Source: Choanephora cucurbitarum (Eukaryota; Mucoromycota; Mucoromycetes; Mucorales; Choanephoraceae). Taken from it: a stretch of 64,000 bases of DNA. Every line of letters begins with the position of its first letter. The first letter of the stretch is position 1. Position numbers and translations under genes: made by a program. This document shows, in pieces, positions 57,352 through 64,000 of this stretch. The notes beneath the pieces were generated by a model. That model searched no databases and was not told where the DNA came from. It saw only the letters and a program-made list of their open reading frames with translations. The DNA lies in contig JAIWNI010000002.1 in assembly GCA_025331435.1 (NCBI GenBank), forward strand, positions 496,001 through 560,000, given 5' to 3'.

Positions 57352-59919
57352 ATCCGGAAAATATAGTTAAACTAGTAATAAAGAATAAGAAAATATTTTG
57401 ATTGCAAAAAGAAAAAAAGTCCTTTTATATCTTTTAACTAGGGAAAACAAAGTGCCACGCTACTTTACTTGTTCAAGAGATCACTAAATCATAATAGGCG
57501 TCTGTTGCTCTTAAGTTGACAGAAAGCCAATAAGAGGCGAAAATTTCTGAATAAAGTCACACCGAATAACTGCGAAGGTACTCATGTTTTCCTTTTTGTA
57601 AAAAGATTTTGTGTGACAACAAAAATTTAGTACTATCCATAGCAAGCAGGGACCACTATCTATAGACTAATTTATTTTCTATATTTGTAAAATAAAATGA
57701 CTCTGACTAAGCTGCTAAAAATTTAGCGTCCATATTTGTAAAAATTTACTGCTTTGTTTTCAAATCAATTGACTTATTTTGGATAAAAACGTCGTAAACA
57801 AAGTCTCGTCCATCCTTTACTATATTGTCAAATAAAATTGAGAATCAATCGTTGCGAGTCACTGAAGTCAACTTTCTTATTTATCTACATATCTATGACT
57901 TTAATAGCACAATGCCTTAAAAACTCACGATACTAACTTCCAATGTACATTGATGATTTCAATCAAAAAGCAAAAGCACGAACATGTTTTTTTGTTGATT
58001 ATTTAAGATGCAACTATTACAACCAGAATATCTACCATAAAAAATCAGAGTTGTGGTAGCAAAAACCGAGGTTACACAACTGAATGGTGTACTCAGAAGC
58101 ACAAAGGTTCTTGAACTGTAGCAATAAGAGACCTTTTACGCAAAAATTTTTTAGTGTTGAACAAATAGTTTATCGGGTGATCGGAAAGCCAGCCTTTGAC
58201 AACGATGTGTCTCTTTTGTACAGGACAATTAGTGTTGTTGTCTTAAATTACTCATTATCCTTTGATGTGCTGCATAAACGCGGTAACAATCAATGTCCAT
58301 GTTAAGCTTGACAAGGAAGCTTCTTATTTAAACGATAAGTGATAACATTACCAAAAGATGCTACTTGAGTCTGACTGCACATTTAAGATTCCGTATCTCA
58401 ATACTTTTGCAATTCTTCAAAATCTTACACTACATTTAAGCATGCTATTCACAGCAAACTGCTTAAAGCTATATCTAACTGACCAAGCGCTTTATGTCTA
58501 TAAGAGAGTGAACTTTAGGATTCAGAGCGTTTTTACTGGTTAATATAAGAATATATACGATTGTGTATAATCCCCTTTCTGCAACATTATCTTTCTGTGC
58601 TGATGTATATGTATATATGTGAGTGAGCGTATGTACCTAAAGCAACCTTTCAAACGAAAAAGGAAGGGTTGTCATATAGATCATACACATTCTGAACAAG
58701 CAGAGTGTATGCACTAAACATGTAACCTTGTCTTTTCTTGTAACGTATTTTAGCTAAAGCAAGCTTTGTTTCTTTCGATACTCACACTCGATACAATCCA
58801 ACAAGATCATAGAATTAGTAAGAAGTACTCTTTTCCTATCTTGCATTTTTCTGGCTATTGCTCAGTCTTTACATCTCAAAACCTTTCAGTGTCGTTCGCG
58901 GCTTCCTTTAGGCATCGTTCCCTTGTCTAACAGTTCTATTTCGGCTTGTGTCTTTAGACAGATTTTCAATTATTTTATTCCGCAATCAGCTCTATCTCGA
59001 TAATCTTGTACTAGGTCTACTTGGAGCCATTTCTGGAGGTTGTCTTTGAGTGTAATGCATTGAAACGCTATGCTTCATTTGATACATTGCTTGACCCTCA
59101 CACGTCAACTCCTATATCGTTTAATGCCTGAAAAATGCCCATCTGCCTCTTGTCTTTGGTAATACAGAAGACATCTACCACTTCTTTCTTCGATCCGCTA
59201 GGAAGTTCATTTTTGGGATCACCACAGTTGAGAGCATCTGTAGCCTGGCACTACAATTGATTCCACTTGTAACGAAATTACACTATTGGATCTTAGAGAG
59301 GTTCATCATCACTACAATTGTCTCCTATCAAATAACGTATTGCTGGTTGTTGCTCTCTCTGATATATGGAAAGCCCATTGGGCAAACACGTTTCAGAATC
59401 AACTTCTCCGTCCCTTGCCTGCCTTTCGTGTAACTGGAGTTGTAATTTAGCAGAATTATAATAAGCTCGTTTTTAAAGATTGTCAACTCATCATTTCCTG
59501 CATTTGTATATACATATACAGATGCCTTTAATTTCATTTCATTCTATTCTGCAGCAAACAATAATTACTTTTATCATTATTTTGCGCTTAGATTTTAAAG
59601 TGTGTTGTTAGCTAAGCGAGACCAAGAAAAGTCAAGCTTTTGACTTTTGTATTGCCTACATAAACACTGTATAATTGTAAGCAAGTCGTTACCTATGGCT
59701 TTTTTTTCTTTGAATGTATAACAGCAGTTGCTTCTAAAATATGTTGTGGCCGAATAATTTCGTTTATAGATCTATCGGACTCTAGCTTATCACCATTCAA
59801 GCGTCAAGATGCAGATTTAGTCATCTGATCGACCAATCAGCGCTTACTAATTTAGAGGTAAGCACTTAAAGTAAATTAGAACAATTTTTTGTACCTTTCT
59901 CTTCTTCTCATCTCGCACC
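57352..59919. other. 2.6 kb interval, mostly non-coding
   Basis: This contains the ZIP promoter, a long AT-rich region and, at 59067-59433, a decayed retroelement fragment listed separately. 59850-59919 is the leader of the mitochondrial carrier. Confidence 0.5.
59067..59433 (+). pseudogene. Probable relic of a non-LTR (LINE) reverse-transcriptase C terminus
   Basis: One frame reads LLYRLMPEKCPSASCLW and, after a single-base frame shift near 59156, continues NTEDIYHFFLRSARKF and a hydrophobic stretch to a stop at 59431. The C-P-x-C, ED-x-x-H-F-F layout resembles the zinc-binding region (CPxC...E...HFFW/R) found downstream of LINE reverse transcriptases. No RT core is visible upstream. Confidence 0.4.
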
Positions 59920-61023
59920 ATGTCAGCTATTCAAGAGAGCTCACCTCAAATAAACCAAGCCCCAAGAAGTAAGGCCAAAGACACTGCTGTTGGGTTTGTC
60001 ATCGGTGGCCTTGCTGCTTGTGGTGCCGTTACTTTTACTAACCCTTGGGAGGTAAGATAGAAAAACAGAAAAATTATGTTTTGGGTCGAGCCTGATATTA
60101 ATACTATATGCAAAAGGTGGTAAAGACAAGACTTCAATTGCAAGGTGAATTGGTCAGAGCAGGTGCGCTTTCAGAAGGAGCCAGACCTTATCACAATAGC
60201 TTTCAGGCACTGAAGGTTGTGTTTCAACATGAAGGCCTTCAAGGGGCCCAAAGAGGCTTATGCATTGCTTACTTTTACCAAATATGTTTGAATGGTAGTC
60301 GATTGGGTCTTTATGAACCTGTGTTAAACAAGATAAAAAACACCCTTCACCTCAAATCTGAAAGCAGCTTATTAGCTGCTAGTGTTTTTTCAGGGGCTTT
60401 TGCCGGTATTGTAGGCGCTGTCCTTGGATCACCATTATATTTGATCAAAACTCGTCGACAATCCTTTTCTCCTGTGTTTAAGAATATTGGATATCAACAC
60501 GAAATGGGTTCTGCAGTGAATGCATTGAGTCAGATTTATCGTGCAGAGGGCATTCGAGGTCTTTACCGTGGTGCGGATGCAGCTATGATGAGGGCAGGTG
60601 TTGGATCAGCTGTTCAAATGCCTACATACATGCTTGGAAAAGATATCTTATTAAAGAGATTTGGCTTTCCCGACACATTTAGCACACATTTTGCAACTTC
60701 TATGTTTACAGGTGTTTTGGTGTGCCTTGCCATGAACCCCTTTGATGTTATTTCAACCCGTATGTACAATCAAGGTGTCGATCCCAAAACAGGTAAAGGT
60801 TTGTTGTATAATGGACCCATGGACTGCGCAGTAAAGATGGTGAAGATCGAAGGCATTCGCGGTCTATACAAAGGGTTTTTAGCCCACTATCTTCGTATTG
60901 GGTAATGTATCAAACGAACTACAAAAGAAGCTTTGACTAATTGCTTGAAATAGCCCTCACACTACGCTTATGTTTGTGTTTATGGAACAATTGAAGAAGA
61001 TGTACAATAACAATTTTGCATAA
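59920..61023 (+). CDS. Mitochondrial carrier, Oac1/SLC25A34-35-like (328 aa, 3 exons)
   Basis: Exons 59920-60051, 60117-60901 and 60954-61023; introns are 65 and 52 bp. There are three carrier repeats. Repeat 1 has NPWEVVKTRLQLQGEL, repeat 2 SPLYLIKTRRQ and repeat 3 NPFDVISTRMYNQG. The unusual second motif (Pro-Leu-Tyr instead of Pro-x-Asp/Glu) and the RMYNQ in the third are typical of Oac1, the inner-membrane oxaloacetate/sulfate (and isopropylmalate) carrier. Glycine-rich membrane segments (GFVIGGLAACGAVTFTNP; FSGAFAGIVGAVLGSP) are clear. The short first exon encodes the N-terminal extension. A role in oxaloacetate or sulfate transport is inferred from these motifs. Confidence 0.92.
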
Positions 61024-63510
61024 TTTCCTGTTCTTTTAACTACTGTACAGCATCAATATAGACAATCATATACCAAATATGTAATAAACATCTTTTCCAG
61101 TCTCTTTCTTTTTTGGTATGCTTTTATTTAAAGATAGGAAGCGTCATTGTTGTAGTCATCCCACCATGCTAAGAAAAAAGCCTAAAGTAAACTTATGACA
61201 ACTGAATGCGATCTTCATTCATTTATCGAATTGACTGAAAACTAAGCGTGCGAAGTCATCGTTCATTTGTATCAGCAAGCTATTTGTATGTTTACCTGGC
61301 AATTGTATTGTTAGCGCCATTTTCAAAATTAGATTATATAATCCAAAAGAAGATGCAGGGGATCCAGAGCATTTTGTCAGCAGGCTTAAGGATCCGGTTA
61401 GTGATGAACCTCTCAAAGCAGACTGTCATCTAAGAGGTATGCGAAATAAATTTATCCTAGCTAGAAAAGAAGTATAAGCAAGCCGCATTTGCTTTCATCT
61501 GGTATCATAGTTGAACAGACTATTAGTTATATGATAGTATTACTTCCTTCAAAAATCAGCACTCACCATCAACACTAACATATTTTGAGACCCAAATAGA
61601 GAAACTTAGAGAAAAAAAAGTGATTCTGCACTGTTGACACCTAAGACTCGGAGAATCCAGTTGTATAACATCCCCTCATAAACCGAAACAGGAAGTGTAT
61701 TCAAAAATACACAGTAGTCACTTTATACCGAGTGTTGATATTTCACAAATACACTCTTATATTGTACATATTCTTAAACTAAATGACATTCTAGCGCTTG
61801 GAGCAATTTTTATTCTAAAGGGTTGTACTCTTAAAGTGAGCATATCCTTCATTCAACCATTCTCAAATCGAGCGATTACTGTATTAGACAATGCTAAACG
61901 AGAATTAAAAAGAAGCCATCAGCTGAAATCATCATATTATTGCATTTCAAAAAAAGAAAACTATAAGGCTCTTAAAAGCTTATGAGTTACACCCTGCTTT
62001 GTAAACGCTTTATGATACAATCATCGAAACTTACTAGCAAAAAAAGAAAGTTCAAAGAAAAGGCATTATTACTTACTTAGAATCAGAAGCCCTTTCAAGT
62101 ATAAACGTTGAATGATTTTCATCAATGCAAAAGCAATACATCACTAGGCATTCTTTCCTAAATTCCTCTTTGGCAAAGAGCCATAATTTGAAAGGCGCGA
62201 AAAGTATATACAACGAATACGAAATGGATCATATAGTAAGTCATCAAGCTAGATTGCTTTACTGTTTTTGTCACACATGTAAATCGTCTGTGCTCTCTAT
62301 AATAGGAAGACCTAAAGAGACCTATGCTGGCTTATTTTCAAGTGATCGCTATTCAACTATATGTTGTCTTGCTTAGCTTATTTAGATGAGTATTGCAGAA
62401 AAACAGCTAATTGCACCATCTAAAAATGTACAAGGAGTCCCCTTTCTTGGTATCTAGCTATTGAATTTTTTCTTTTTTGAAAAATGAAACACCCAATCAG
62501 GTTTACCGATCTATTGCGCTATTGAAAAGTAATGAGCCGACACATCTAAATGACTAACGAAATTAGCAAGTCAGACTTCTTGACAACAAAAGACACAAGT
62601 CATTTGTCGCACTTTGCGTGCAGCCAGCACATCGCTTCTTGTACAAAAAGATGCTAATTTGTAATTGAAGTAAGTGTTGGGTCGACTGACGGATCTTGAG
62701 AAAGAAGGGCAAAGTTGTTATCGCAGAAACGGCAATAGCCAAAGCAGGCAGTTTGCCACACCCAATTACACTTTTGTTCCTACAATTCATGTAATTCCTT
62801 TACTAGTGATGGTAAGTCGAAAGTGGTCAAAGTTATTCTAGTTCTTGTCTGGATAATGACAGGCCCCATGGAAAGAATTCCTTTGTTTGTGCATCTCTCC
62901 TTGATTGAGCCAATTACTGCTGATTTGTCCAATGCTGAGGACAGCTATGACACTGAAAAAGCCGAAAGGATTAGCCATACCGGTTATCTTGAAAGCATTC
63001 AAGAACTTCATAGCTTGTTTGAAAGTATTTATCAGCAGAAGCTGAGCAAGAACAATTCTAATACACTTTTGCAAAATGGAATATCCATTAAAGATGTCAG
63101 TAGCAAATAGCAGTGATATTGAGAACAATTCTGCTTCTCTTCTTTGGATTCAGTAAAAGACAAACTTTTTTTCTCAATTCTCTTACGTTCAAACCCTTAT
63201 TTCTTTGCTGAAATAAAACTTTGAAGTCTATGAATTCTTGTTCCTTAAGATTTCTCCAAATCTTTTCTTCACCAACTCTCTAATTTTCATGCATAAAATC
63301 GCTGTGACTGTTAGAAATCGTTGATCATTTAGATTTATTCGCAATGAGCAACGACGGAGAAACAATTGCGCAATTTTTGATGGCCGTGAATGGGCAGTTT
63401 TGATTTAATGGCGTGCCATTGATAATTTTTCAAGTATAATCTTAATACATCAGTCAGCTTTAATCTCCCTTCTTCTTTTCTTTACTTCCTCTTCGTTCAG
63501 ATCAAGGATA
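61024..63510. other. 2.5 kb interval with no confident gene
   Basis: Several open frames (61695-61985, 62125-62376, 62823-63110) lack recognisable domains. The stretch 62570-62790 looks faintly coding in shifting plus-strand frames (for example VVIAETAIAKAGSLPHPIT), suggesting another decayed element piece. 63420-63510 is a pyrimidine-rich leader for the next gene. Confidence 0.45.
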
Positions 63511-64000
63511 ATGTTTTCCTCTGTAGCTTTAGTCGCCTCTCTCGTCAAGAGTGCTGCTTTTCCCACAAACAACAGCAATGTTTATAATACTCAAGCTAAA
63601 GTTGACATTTCCCCTGAGCTTGTAAGAGCAGTGACAGCTGAATTAACAAAGGAAATTGATGCTGCTTCCACTGCTGGCAGCCAAACAACTATTGTTGACG
63701 AAGATGCTTCTATTTTGTTGCAATCAAAGGTCAAGCAAGCTATTTCTTACCTATTGACCGCCGATTCGCAGAACTCTCAAGTCCGCCTTGTAGATGCCAA
63801 TCATGCTGTAGACTATGTTGCTTATGGCTTGTCCGACCTTGTGTTTGTCTATCCCGGTTCCACATCTGGATATCTTGGACAAGAATTGCCTTCTTGGACA
63901 TCTTCTGTTCGTAATGCTTTTGGCGAGCTTGTTAAGGTTGTTGAGATGGAAACCCGTGCTGGTGCTCTTCAGGCTGTTCAAGGTGCTCTTGCTGATGCTC
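63511..64000 (+). CDS. 5' end of a gene with a PFOR-type (pyruvate:ferredoxin oxidoreductase domain I-like) N terminus; partial
   Basis: The frame opens at ATG 63511 (MFSSVALVASLVKSAAFPTN) and runs off the window at 64000 after 163 codons. After a low-complexity lead, residues about 90-163 read VDANHAVDYVAYGLSDLVFVYPGS, then FGELVKVVEMETRAGALQAV. This matches the shape of PFOR domain I (...YAxSExxxxYPxTPxS... FGxxVKVVEMxxExGAxxAxxGAL). In fungi this domain occurs at the start of sulfite reductase subunits (Met5/Met10 type); in some protists and fungi it occurs in pyruvate:NADP+ oxidoreductase. Which one it is needs the downstream sequence. Confidence 0.65.
   Translation, partial: MFSSVALVASLVKSAAFPTNNSNVYNTQAKVDISPELVRAVTAELTKEIDAASTAGSQTTIVDEDASILLQSKVKQAISYLLTADSQNSQVRLVDANHAVDYVAYGLSDLVFVYPGSTSGYLGQELPSWTSSVRNAFGELVKVVEMETRAGALQAVQGALADA

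Noticed and set aside
1..64000. CRISPR array, operons, rRNA or prophage
   Set aside because: No spaced direct repeats of CRISPR type and no rRNA-like sequence; spliced eukaryotic genes throughout.

Overview
The window looks like nuclear DNA of an early-diverging filamentous fungus, most plausibly Mucoromycota/Mucorales. It is AT-rich, genes carry many short GT-AG introns (about 46-111 bp), and spacers are full of homopolymer runs. Gene content is eukaryotic (complex I subunit, USP5/Ubp14, FIT2/Scs3, ZIP, Oac1-like carrier, Num1/ApsA cortical protein). I cannot name the species. Splice sites were placed by eye; for each spliced gene the exon lengths sum to a multiple of three and keep the protein family in frame, but no transcript data were available.

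Layout. (1) 1-13297 is a mobile-element block: a near-identical inverted repeat with arms of at least 1.88 kb around a 4.6 kb centre of decayed coding sequence. The right arm is split by a complete, apparently young Ty3/gypsy retrotransposon (7229-12182; identical 129 bp LTRs; 5 bp target duplication). (2) 13298-18041 is a gene-poor stretch with several minisatellites. (3) 18042-28734 holds a RalGAP-beta N-terminal-like gene, a FIT-family ER lipid phosphatase, a USP5/Ubp14 deubiquitinase, a small secreted charge-segregated protein and, after a 2.8 kb gap, the 21 kDa complex I subunit. (4) 29080-43074 is a minus-strand block: a Num1/ApsA cortical anchor with a regular array of LC8-type motifs, then (after a 3.8 kb gap) an Rgd1-like F-BAR RhoGAP and a tandem AAA ATPase. 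(5) 44906-46238 is an apparently intact Tc1-type transposon. (6) 47189-57351 holds a YjbQ-family protein, a HERPUD-like ubiquitin-like ER membrane protein, an HPP membrane protein, a BAG-domain protein, a small zinc-knuckle gene and a ZIP zinc transporter. (7) 57352-64000 contains a LINE-like relic, an Oac1-like mitochondrial carrier and the 5' end of a PFOR-domain gene that runs off the window.

Themes. Several genes touch ER homeostasis and ubiquitin (FIT, USP5, HERPUD-like, BAG) or cortical/cytoskeletal GTPase control (RalGAP-like, F-BAR RhoGAP, Num1-like), but nothing indicates operon-like co-function. The most interesting signals are the spaced LC8-type array inside a Num1/ApsA-type dynein/mitochondrial anchor and the giant inverted repeat with its nested retroelement.
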